64,000 nucleotides of DNA from assembly GCA_963931865.1 (NCBI GenBank), contig OZ007517.1, forward strand, positions 10,116,038 through 10,180,037, written 5' to 3'. Both the position numbers and the translations under genes were made by a program. The notes beneath the pieces were generated by a model. It was given only the letters and a program-made list of their open reading frames with translations. It did not search any database and was not told the origin of the DNA. The stretch comes from Axinella damicornis. Taxonomy: Eukaryota; Porifera; Demospongiae; Axinellida; Axinellidae. Position 1 is the stretch's first letter. Each line of letters starts with the position of its first letter. Shown here in pieces: positions 1 to 9,861 of the stretch.

Positions 1-3000
1 GTAGGAATACCATATCTTTACTGAACTGATTAAGTTGTAAGTCACCCACCCCCCCCCCCCCCCTCCCCCACAGCAGCCATAAGGTTGTTGATGACTATAA
101 CTATGCAACAATTCAGTAGGTGATCTCCATCAACGCATGCAGTGGTAGTACTCATGTATGACACTCACCTTGCACCACCAGTGTGAAGTTCTGTTCCACC
201 AGTCCAACAAAATTGTTAGAGACACAGACGTACACACCTGAGTCATTCGGGATCAGGTTTCCGAGTGTGTACTGCACGACCAACGTGGTGCGTGAGGTTC
301 CCAACGCACTGTTCAGCACTGCATCCCCTCCCTCACTCCTCCTCCTGATCTCAACAAATGTGGCAGGTGGTACTGCGTCTGATCTGCACACGAGAAGCAG
401 ACTAGCGGCTACATCCCGTCTCACCAATCCGAAGGGGAAAAGCTGAAGAACTGGAGCAACTAGGGTTGGAGAGGAATTAAAAAGTTATTCAGATATCTCT
501 GCACCAAGAACAGTAGAGACACATTTAGTAGTCCTTCATAAATACTATGTATTAGTGGCCTTGAGAATTCAGAGTCAGTATCAGTAAGCGTATCACTGAC
601 TGCTTACACAGGATACTTAGCCTCGTTCCCAGGTCTACCCCGTTCTTTCTGTTCTTTGGTTTGCGTTGACAATAATACACGGATGCGGAAGAGCGCCGCG
701 CTGCTCTTCCGCATCCACCAATGCAAACCGAAGAACAGAAAAAACGGGGTAAGCCTGGGAACGAGGCTACAGAATACTTACACTGGACAATAACGCTTGA
801 AGTGGTAGTGATACCCTCAACAACCTCTCTGTTGGTTGCTGTGCAACGGTACTCTCCACTATCACTGTCAGTCACCTCCATCACCACCAGTTCACTGCTG
901 GCTATCCGTGTCGCATTTTCACTGGTAGAGCTGATTGTAATGCGCCCTGAGGGGGTGATCCCACGACCATCTATGTACCAGTAAAACTCAAGGTCATTGG
1001 GAGCATCGTTGTTGTTCTGTGCAACACATTCTAGGTTGAGATCAGTGCCCAAGGCGAGGGAGACAGGAGAACGAGGTGTCTCAACAAAGACGGGGCCTGG
1101 GGAGATACAGAAACATACTGGCTTATATGTGACCCATCAATCCACCACACTGAGTTTTACTGTACGACGGCTGCATGGTCACATGCATAGAATTGCAAAC
1201 ACAACTCCATCATCAATATTGCATTCCTCCCACACATGATCACCTCGTGTGTCCAGAACGGCAGTAATGTCCCCCACACTACTGCCATTAGCGCTGACAA
1301 AGCAGGTGTAGCTCCCTTCGTCCCTCACGCCCACATTGCTGATCATCAAGGTGGGCGTGTCCTCTCCACTCACACGGGATACGTTATAAAAGCCAATCTC
1401 CACCAGTACACCATTTGCACCACTCTCTGTCCTGTTCCAGCGGTACAAGATGTCACCTGGCCCCACAGCACTGCAGTTGAAGGTTGTGCTGGTTGCCAAA
1501 GTCATTGTGCGGTCAGGGATTGTACCAATCTCTGGAAACGAAAGCACAGCCACCAGAGTGAACCTTATATGGTTACCAAGAGATCTATGCCATTATGCTG
1601 TCAATAGTGGTAGTTTACATACATCCTTCTGAACTGACCAATCAGAGACAGGGTGGCTCGACGATTACCAGCACTTCTTCTCTCATTACTAGCACTGCAC
1701 GTATAAACTCCACGGTGATTGCTATCCACATTGGTGAGGCTCAGGGTGCTGGTCTCACTTCCATCTGGAGCTGTAGACTGGGTATGCACAGACAATGATA
1801 CATTCGCTAGAGCCGTTGTTGTCCATGTGATCACCAGAGGACCCTCTCCAATTGCAGTGCATGTGAGTTCAGCGTTGCTTCCGTTTGCTACTGTTAAACT
1901 TTGTGGAGGCGTAGTAATAACTGGAGGGTCAACTGAACAGGAGATGCAAATCATACAGGTGAATACTGCAACACTAGTTCTAACTTTGCCAGTATTGTTT
2001 ACTGCTATCAAAAAGCTGGACGGGGAGAGATCTGCAATGGTTTAAGGTTTCACGCTATGTGAGCTTTACTGTATGATTAGCATGTACAAGACTGTTTATC
2101 ACTGTGCCACATAACAATTACTACTGCATTTAATATATGCAGAATTAAGTGACTTTGCGCGTTATCGAAACCTGCAGAATTTTACATCATGTTGTGCATC
2201 CTGTGTGACATACCAATGCTCACAGTTGCTGCACTTTGACCCAGGACAATAGCACTATCATCCGACTTCAGGCTCACAGAGAACATCTCAGCTACCACCT
2301 CATTTGTGCTGTCACGCACTATTGTAACGTCCTCACACACACGTCGCACTCCACTGTTGAAGGTCTGCTCTTGTGTCAGGGAGGTGTAGTCACCTGGAGC
2401 TGGAAATGTGGCACACACATTTCATAGACTCAGCCCATATATTAGCTGTGGAGGAAATAATTACCTATAGCAGTGCCATCAGCAGTAGAGAGTGTCACTA
2501 CAATATCTCGTGCCAGCTGCCCAGTTACGGTAACACACACAGACACAGAGCCAGCATCTTCAGCCACAAGGTAAGAAGTGTTCTCAAATCCAACCTGCAC
2601 AACTAAAATACACAGCTCCGCATGCACACACATCATGCGATCACAATGAAATACACATGCATCCAAGCAGAATGTTCCCGTCAATTTACACATCAGCAGT
2701 CGTATTTATAGTATAAAATCTGCAGCACAATCATGTTGTCAACTCACTGTCAGTGTCTTCAATAGTGATCCTAGCAGTAGCTGGGTTTAACGTTACTGCA
2801 TGATCAGCTGAGACCAGAGTCACATTGATGAACTCAGAATCTTCAACCACATTGTCATCCAGAATGGGCACCACTACCACTTGAGTTGAAACAGTGGCAT
2901 CAAATGTCAGGGTGCTGGTCACACCAGTGTAATCCATCCCAGCTGGAGAGGTGGGAGAGGAACATCGCATGAACTATTCCCTGGACCCATGATGTAACAC

Positions 3001-6000
3001 AAGAGTTTTGTTTCTAAACAGACTTACCCATGGCTGTGCCACCTGAGACCGTCAGGAAAGTGACCACCACACTTCTGGCCAATTCTCCATTCAGCACTTC
3101 AACAGTGACACTCATATTGCCAGCATTTTCATGCATGGAATAGGTTGCTGGGTTGAATCCGATCGTGACAACTGGAACAGGAAAAGAACACTGTATTGGA
3201 ATAGCTACACTGTCTTGCTCATTGCAGAAGTGCAGATAACTGATACGGTTATAACTTACCATCAATATCTACAACAGTGATATTGGCAGTTGTGGGGTGC
3301 AATGTGACGGCAGAATCATTTGACATCAAGGACAGGCTGAAATACTCAAAATCTTCCACTGTCAGGTCATTGAGAACGGCCACCATCCCCGTTTGCGTTG
3401 GCAAGGAGGCATTGAATGTCAGGTCAATGGCAATATCTGGAAAGTCCATGCCAGCTAATAGTTGAAGGATAAAGATCATAAACGATTGCTGCATGTAGCC
3501 CTGTTCCCAGTCCACCACCCAGCCTTTCGTCGCTTACAGTACAGAAAAGCAGGGCTAGTTAGCCCTTTCTCTCAATTCTGTTCACGCGTGGGAGAGCCTG
3601 GAAACAAGGCTATGCTACATATAGTGTTGAGCCTATACAGCAAAAAAATGAAGGTTGTTTCAAAGTGCTATATAGCTATCACATGCTGCTGAAACACTCC
3701 ATGTCCATGTTGTGATACAATTCATTATACAATGTGTCTGGTATGAAATACAACGGTGAGAACACACCATCATTGTTTTGCGTGTAATGACACTTCCATA
3801 ATTTATGCTTATGAACCATGCATTCAAGTGGCCTCTCAAGTGTTTTACACCAAACTGTGTGATTTTGGTATGACACCATCTTGTATTAGCTAACTATCAG
3901 TCGATAAGTCATGCACTTAAGAACTGTGCATGACATGCCAGGTAGTATGACCTTACAGGTGAGATAAACATCTACACGCTATACACGTGGCGGAAAATCA
4001 CCTCATTCAACAGTTGTTAGTAATGTTCATCTACTAACCTGGAACATTGTAGTGATGGGACATACATACTTGTCTTGAGGGGCATGGGATAGCAGTTTGC
4101 TTTGCAAACAAGGTCTTGTCCTTTACAGAATACGAAGTGAACTTCTCGGAGGTACTCACCCATCGCTGTGCCATCCAAGGTCTGCAGAGTCACTACGACA
4201 TCTCTGGCCAATATTCCGTTCTGCAAAGACACAGCCACACTGACACTGCCTACACCTTCGCTCACAGTATAGGTTGTTGGGCTGAATCCAATCGTAACTC
4301 CTAATTGAAATGGGAAAGTAGCTGAGAATGGCCTACCTACGTACACACTTACACATGTAGCTAATGCAACGTATCCAGTGCATCAGATAATATAACTTAT
4401 AGTTACTTACCATCATTATCTTCAATAGTGATCACAGCGCTTGATGGGTTTAATATGGCGGCAGGATCAACTGATGTTAGGGTTACAATGATTGTCTCGG
4501 AACCCTCCAGTACATGGTCCTCGAGTATGGGTACTGCGACAATTTGAGATGCTGTAGTAGCATTGAACATCAGGTCACTGCTTGTGACGTTATAGTCCTC
4601 CATAGCTGCAGAGGGATGAGAAATGGCTCATGAACACATGACCACTAGGAATACATACATTAAGAATCCCACCTGTTGCTGTACCATCATTGAGAGACGT
4701 CACCATGACAACAGACACACCTCTGGCTAGAGTTCCACTTAGTACACCCACTGTAACACTAACACTGCCTGCATCTTCATCCACTGAGTAGGTTGCTGGG
4801 CTGAATCCAATTGTAACCACTGAATTCAGGAAGACATGCATGAGTAGTGAAAGCACAAACTGCAAACACACTTCCGTATGGAGATTACTCACTATCATCA
4901 TCTTCAATGGTGACATCAGCAGTTGCTGGGTTGAGCACAACAGCAGAGTCAGCAGACGTCAGAACAACACTGAACAACATGGAATCTTCGACCATCATGT
5001 TGTCAAGAATGGGAATGGTCACCATTTGAGTTGATATGCCAGCATTGAAAGTGACATCAGTTGATACATGAGTATACTGTGCACCAGCTGCAGAGATGAA
5101 AAGTACAAAGATACTATTAAGCTTAACAGAATACCACTCTTCTATGCTTTCAGAGACTCACACATAGCAGTGCTATTCATGGTTGTCAGGGTTACCAGGA
5201 CATCTCGGTCCAGGGTTCCATCCTGCACAGACAGATTGACACTGAAACCGCCTGCATCTTCACGAACAGAATAGGCTGCTGGGCTAAATCCAATCGTGAC
5301 CACTGGAATGCAAGAGTGAACGAGGTGAACACAAGGTATGCATCTCAGAAAGAGTTATTTCAATGGAAGCCATGAGTGAAGATAATGCTAAAACACAGGC
5401 TAGAAGTGCATTCTAAACTAGTCTGTAACTCCCAGTGGTTCAAGATACCTATTTACAATTTACGCTTGCAACCAGCTGCAACTATGGTCTGGGTTCTGGG
5501 ATTAGTGGTCCACTAGTTAACTGTGCTCTGACGGTGAGGCCAAAGTGGCTATATAGCATCTTAGTGTCAGCTGTTCGTAGCTGAAAGACATGTGCATGTA
5601 CATATCAACTAATTAGCCTTCGATCAACACATACCGTACTTGCAGTAACTCACCATCTACGTCTTCAATGGTGACGCTACTAGATGATGGGTCCAGAATG
5701 ACAGCATGGTCAGTTGATGTCAGAGCCAGAGTGAACATCTCGGAGTGCTCAACAATGAGGTCATCAAGAATGGGTATTGTCACCATTTGAGTTGAAATGA
5801 CAGCATTAAATGTGAGGGTCCTAGATACAGCAGTGTAGTCCATTCCAGCTGTGTGCATGTAGAGGTAAGAAAGCATAGCTTAACATGCAAGCTACACAAG
5901 TATGATTACAGTCAGCTTAACTTTTGACCAATCAGAGCATGCTCTTCATGACTAGAAGTTATACACTAGCCAAATGTAATTCTGTTCTATGCATGTTTCA

Positions 6001-8700
6001 TTGATCAAAGGTCCCACCCATAGCTGTGCCGTCCGATGTTGACAGAGTCACTGGGACATCTCTGGTCAAGGAGTTCATCAGCACAAGTACAGTGACCATA
6101 ATGCTAGCAGCATCTTCACTCACAGAATAGGTTCCATTGAATCCAATTGTTACCACTGAAGTGTGAAAGATGAAATTATGTTGTTCTATAACCAAGGCTA
6201 GCTGATAACACCGTAGCCTCGTTCCCAAATGCTCGGTACGCCTGGGAACAAGACTAATAACACCGTGGAGCTAACTTACTGTCATCATCCTCAATGGTGA
6301 CATTAGCAGTCACTGGAATCAATATGACAGCTGGATCAAAAGCACACAGACTCATCAGGAAGTGCTCAAACTGCCGCTCAACTACGTTATCATCTTGAAT
6401 GGTCACTGTCACTGTTTGAGCCCTGGTAGCACCATTAAAGACCAACGAACTTGTTAAAGCTGTGTAGTCAGAAGGAGCTGGGGAAATAAGAGAAAATTAC
6501 ATTACTAATAAATATTTACAGTTAGCAACCAACTATACATACACCTCATTCCCAGTCCCATGCCCAGGTTTCGTCATTCAATTGCAGTACAGTAAAAAAG
6601 TGGGGAGGGCCCGGACAAAAAGCTGGGCATACTGGGAACGAGGCTACATACAATCTAAGTGTTGTACCTGTTCATTCATAGTATGATTTTGTGAATTGCA
6701 CTTGACATGCAGCCTCATGCATATGTTTGTCTTTGAGTGAAATCACTGTGACTTCTGTCTGGAAAGGGATGAAACTTTACGTTACCCACCTCGATCGTGA
6801 GCTGTGGCATCCACGGTGTACACTGCTACAGTGATGTTTCTGGTCAGTGTTCCAGACTGTACGCTTACAGTAGTGTTGACACTGGTGCTACCTTCACTTA
6901 TAGAATACACTGGGCTGTCAAATCCGATTGTAACCCCTGGAAAATGAGAATATTAGTGTCGCGTGCAATTGCAAATGAGACATGATTGTACCTCCAATAG
7001 TAACAGAAGCAGTTTGCATATTTAGTGTGACTGCTTGATCTGTTGTTGTCAGGGTCACCAAGAAAGATTTGGAACTTTCAACAATCTCATCATCCAGAAT
7101 GGGTATTGTTACCACTTGGGTTGGCATGGAAACGCTGAATGTCAGGATGGTGATCACAGCTGTGTAGTCAATCCCAGCTGGACAAATGAGAAGCACATGC
7201 ATACACAGACATGTTATGCAGTGAAACTCCAAGCTGACTACCCAGTATAAAATTTAATAATTAAGACCTTAAACAAGGTCTCTTATGAGCACAGAATAGT
7301 AAATTATCATAGTTGCGTAACATTCCACATGCATATGTAACGTATGCAATGCTGAAATACTAGATGGGTACAGAAGAATCCTTACCAATGGCTGAACCAT
7401 CAGATTCTACAGTCTGAAGAGTTACAATGACATCTCTGGCTGGGGTTCCTTTCAGTATTTCTACGGTGACACTAACACTGCCAGCATCTTCATTTACAAA
7501 ATAGGTTGCCGGGCAATAGAACCCAATTGTGATCCCTGGATATCAAGGAAAAATTATAGTCATGCTTCCTCCAACAACGTATATAGACACTACATGTCTA
7601 TGTGCATGCGGAGTAATGTACCATCTTCATCTTCAATGGTGACAGTTGCAGCATCTGGTGCCAGTGTGACCCTCGGGTCAGTTGTTGTCAGAGTCACATT
7701 GAAAAACTCAGAGCTCTCAACAAGAAGATCGTCAAGGATTAATATTGTTGCCATTTTTGTTGGCATGGTCACACCAAATGTGAGATCAGTGGTCAGCGGT
7801 GTGTACTCTCCTCCCGCTGTGGAGATGACAGGCAACTGGTTCATGAGATTCCAAGCAACAGCTGACCCTCTGGACTAATTTAAGTTCTCCATTATCGACC
7901 TGTCTTAAACCTACTTGAGGTAGACATCATGAAGTACACATCACTATAGTTAGGATTCAGCCCCGGCTATGTCATGTTGCTATAGCTACAGAACAAGTTG
8001 TCTTGTACATGTACAGGTTAACATCAGATCCTGTTGTAAGAGCCCTACCTGTAGCCGTGCCACCAGTTACTGTCGACAGAGTCACTATGACACCCCCCAC
8101 TGGTGCTCCACTCATCACAGATACACTGATGGTAACATTCCCGGCATCCTCACGCACAGAATAGGTTGTTTGGTCAAACCCAATTGTAACTAATACAACA
8201 AAGTAGGAAAAGATAAACATAATTATTGCAGTTATCAAAAACAGCTCTACAATCCATTACCGAAGCGTATTTCAGCTTAGCAGCTAGGCAGTGGGCCTCA
8301 TTCACCATTTGGTTACATTCCAGCAGGATCAGAGCACGACGCACTCTCCTTCAAATATAAAATGGTCAATCTAGTACACTGAGCTCTTTTGAAGAATCAT
8401 AAGTAATCACTAGTGGCAGTGGTATGATTATGTTCTCACCGCATATTAATGCCACCAGTGCATATATAGCTCTATACCTGTAGTGACTAGCTAGAGTTGC
8501 ACACTAATACTCATGGTGGAAGAGGCTCATGTAGTGTAGCTAAGTATAGTATTCAGGGCGGTATATAGCTACCCTAAAATGAATTTAGCTTCTGCTTCCT
8601 GACGTGCGATACAACTAACATGCCTACCTTGTGTTCGGACACTGACGAAGGCAGCACAGAAGAGAGCCACTTTCAGCAGTAGCGCCACTTGCCTCCGCAT
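1..8700 (-). CDS. Left paralogue: Calx-beta x9 plus Ig receptor, 3' end outside window
   Basis: The signal exon (8628-8700) is followed by nine Calx-beta repeats, each as an A/B exon pair, and four Ig domains (types d-g). I read 23 exons, 4,288 coding nt (about 1,429 residues), all in frame with GT-AG borders. The remaining part (FN3, TM, tail, by homology with the two copies to the right) lies beyond position 1. Ig types a-c are absent. This is the simplest gene of the cluster, and its repeat order defines types 1-9. A Ca2+-dependent cell-surface adhesion role is inferred from the Calx-beta family. An in-frame ATG at 8739 would add 13 residues ahead of the leader; the ATG at 8700 gives a better signal peptide and matches the 73-nt sister exon. 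Confidence 0.8.
49..63. repeat. Poly-C tract
   Basis: A C run near the left edge, in the intron after Ig g of the left paralogue; nothing else is recognisable in 1-168. Confidence 0.9.
169..1932 (-). CDS. Left gene Ig domains d, e, f, g
   Basis: Exons are d 1639-1932 (DPPVITTPPQ, ELTCTAIG, YTCSASN), e 1244-1531 (GTIPDRTMTLA, FNCSAVG, YTCFVSA), f 782-1096 (TDLNLECVAQN, YRCTATN) and g 169-459 (VRRDVAASLLLVC, VYVCVSNN). Lengths are 294, 288, 315 and 291 nt, all phase 1-1. The gene continues left of position 1. Confidence 0.85.
618..769. mobile_element. TAGCC-family palindromic MITE, 152 bp, fullest copy
   Basis: TAGCCTCGTTCCCAGG ... GCCTGGGAACGAGGCTA with ~47-bp inverted arms and a nested GGATGCGGAAGAGC/GCTCTTCCGCATCC hairpin. 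Flanked by CAGGATACT and CAGAATACT (8 of 9 identical). It sits 12 bp inside the intron after Ig f. Confidence 0.8.
2214..2602 (-). CDS. Left gene Calx-beta repeat 9 (type 9)
   Basis: Exon A is 2465-2602 (VGFENTSYLVAEDAGS). Exon B is 2214-2399 (PGDYTSLTQEQTF, RRVCEDVTIV, GQSAATVSIG). It is followed directly by Ig type d. Confidence 0.85.
2748..3171 (-). CDS. Left gene Calx-beta repeat 8 (type 8)
   Basis: Exon A is 3028-3171 (NPATYSMHENAGNMSV, TVSGGTAMG). Exon B is 2748-2942 (MDYTGVTSTLTF, ILDDNVVEDSEF, IEDTDS). The reference copy for the altered donor at 49594. Confidence 0.85.
3260..4300 (-). CDS. Left gene Calx-beta repeat 7 (type 7)
   Basis: Exon A is 4160-4300 (SPTTYTVSEGVGSVSV). Exon B is 3260-3454 (MDFPDIAIDLTF, VLNDLTVEDFEYF, VVDIDG). 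The 705-bp intron carries a TAGCC-family element. Confidence 0.85.
3496..3612. mobile_element. TAGCC-family element, 117 bp
   Basis: TAGCCCTGTTCCCAG ... AGCCTGGAAACAAGGCTA. The flanks TGCTGCATG and TGCTACATA could be a decayed 9-bp target duplication. Confidence 0.55.
4411..4819 (-). CDS. Left gene Calx-beta repeat 6 (type 6)
   Basis: Exon A is 4673-4819 (SPATYSVDEDAGSVSV, LARGVSVVM). Exon B is 4411-4605 (MEDYNVTSSDLMF, ILEDHVLEGSETI, IEDNDG). Confidence 0.85.
4893..5302 (-). CDS. Left gene Calx-beta repeat 5 (type 5)
   Basis: Exon A is 5162-5302 (SPAAYSVREDAGGFSVNL). Exon B is 4893-5087 (AQYTHVSTDVTF, ILDNMMVEDSMLF, IEDDD). Confidence 0.85.
5654..6155 (-). CDS. Left gene Calx-beta repeat 4 (type 4)
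   Basis: Exon A is 6018-6155 (VTIGFNGTYSVSEDAAS). Exon B is 5654-5848 (MDYTAVSRTLTF, ILDDLIVEHSEMF, IEDVDG). Confidence 0.85.
6214..6256. mobile_element. TAGCC-family element, 43 bp, with 9-bp duplication
   Basis: TAGCCTCGTTCCCA ... CCTGGGAACAAGACTA. ATAACACCG occurs directly on both sides, within the intron between repeats 3 and 4. Confidence 0.65.
6280..6936 (-). CDS. Left gene Calx-beta repeat 3 (type 3)
   Basis: Exon A is 6790-6936 (TIGFDSPVYSISEGSTSVN, donor GTGGGT). Exon B is 6280-6477 (SDYTALTSSLVF, IQDDNVVERQFEHF, IEDDDS). The intron contains a TAGCC-family element. Confidence 0.85.
6544..6645. mobile_element. TAGCC-family element, ~102 bp
   Basis: CCTCATTCCCAGTCCCATGC ... GGGCATACTGGGAACGAGG inverted termini. 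TACATACA lies on both sides, a likely 8-bp target duplication. Confidence 0.6.
6992..7535 (-). CDS. Left gene Calx-beta repeat 2 (type 2), shortened end
   Basis: Exon A is 7386-7535 (ITIGFYCPATYFVNEDAG, with TVESDGSAIG two residues longer than its sister). Exon B is 6992-7177 (IDYTAVITILTF, ILDDEIVESSKSF). Exon B ends at GGAG|GTACAA, so the acidic IRDNDS end of the sister copies is replaced by IGG. Confidence 0.8.
7622..8189 (-). CDS. Left gene Calx-beta repeat 1 (type 1)
   Basis: Exon A is 8049-8189 (TIGFDQTTYSVREDAGNVT). Exon B is 7622-7816 (GGEYTPLTTDLTF, ILDDLLVESSEFF, IEDEDG). Confidence 0.85.
8628..8700 (-). CDS. Signal-peptide exon of the left paralogue
   Basis: Encodes MRRQVALLLKVALFCAAFVS then VRTQ, ending CACAAG|GTAGGC (phase 1). 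Same length and ending as 57544-57616. Confidence 0.85.
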
Positions 8701-9140
8701 CGTGGAGCGGACGCGGCTTGATCGATAAGACTGCGCCATGCACGCATGCGCAGCTCCAAGCAGATTGGTCGTTGAGGTAAATCGGGGTAATTTCGGTCAC
8801 CGCACAATTCCGGTCAGTACAGCCCAAAAGCTAAGTTTACATAGAGCAATGAGGATATAATTGCAGTTCTAGTACGAGGAGCAGTTATAGTGTTACTGCA
8901 ACATAAGCGGGACTCCCAAAGAATCTATCGTGTATAATTGGCGGTGGCTTTTGTATAGACTGACCGGAATTATACCGTGACCGGAATTACTCCGTTTTAC
9001 CTCATCCTTCCGCATAGCCAAGGAATTTCATTATCAAAATTGACTGCTGAAGTTCCACCCTGAAGTCAGTGATAGTGAAGGACGGCAGTGTATCGACAAT
9101 TACTGATCACGTGGAACATCATGTTGCATAGCAGACTTGA

Positions 9141-9170
9141 AAGATAGATAATAGACAGATAGACAGATAC

Positions 9171-9214
<44 letters not shown>
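9141..9214. repeat. (AGAT)n microsatellite
   Basis: AGAT/AGAC repeats over about 74 bp. Confidence 0.95.
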
Positions 9215-9215
<1 letters not shown>

Positions 9216-9332
9216 GATAAAATTTAATTTGAAACAGGAAATGCCCCATCAGCTTGTGCCGGTCTACATGGGGGTTCTGCATACCCCGATCGAGCAACAG
9301 AAAACGAAAAGGAAAAGATACAACACTAGCAT

Positions 9333-9398
9333 GGGCACTATAACATGGCTCGTTCCGAGGGGGGTCTGGGAATGAGACTAGGGCACTATAACATGGCT
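9333..9398. mobile_element. Mini TAGCC-type element between 18-bp direct repeats
   Basis: GGGCACTATAACATGGCT occurs at 9333-9350 and again at 9381-9398. The ~30 bp between includes CGTTCCGAG and GGGAATGAGACTA, a degenerate TAGCC-family core. Confidence 0.5.
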
Positions 9399-9731
9399 AT
9401 CTGGCTACACACTATAGTACACAGGAGAGAGATAGAGATAGCTAACAGCCATACAACAGCAACTTCATATGAAAAATAAAAATTTACAGCTAAAGGTATA
9501 AAAACAGGAATGAAAGACAAAATGGAAAGTAAGAAACTAGCTACAGTATGTGCCGCACAATAGACCTCTCATTTCATTTAATACTGCTATCACAGTAATT
9601 ATAAATAGCTAAAGCGTTGAATAAGACAATTACTACCGCTAACTCTAGTGACATTACAAAATCGTAAACAGTGAACTACTAGTATATACTGCCAAGTCTG
9701 AGCATGGTTTCAAGTTAATAGCCTATGCCTT

Positions 9732-9861
9732 CTACGCATTATCTTCCTTCTCCTTCTCTTCACCCGTACTGCCATCATCTGCTTCTGTTGCCTGTGCCTC
9801 ATACTCCATTGCTATTGGGTTTTGAATGTGAGCTCCTACCGGCTTGGTAGCTGCAACATGG
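9732..9861 (-). CDS. Cytoplasmic tail exon (second cassette)
   Basis: Phase 2 in, 43 codons to TAG. It contains ATKPVGAHIQNPIAMEYEAQ and an acidic Lys/Glu-rich end. Conserved with 18866-18992. Confidence 0.75.

Larger units (their letters stand above)
8740..9731. other. Intergenic stretch between second cassette and left paralogue
   Basis: About 1 kb with an (AGAT)n microsatellite (9141-9214) and a small TAGCC-like element flanked by a long direct repeat. The part next to 8740 probably holds the left gene's promoter. I see no TATA box that I would defend. Confidence 0.6.
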
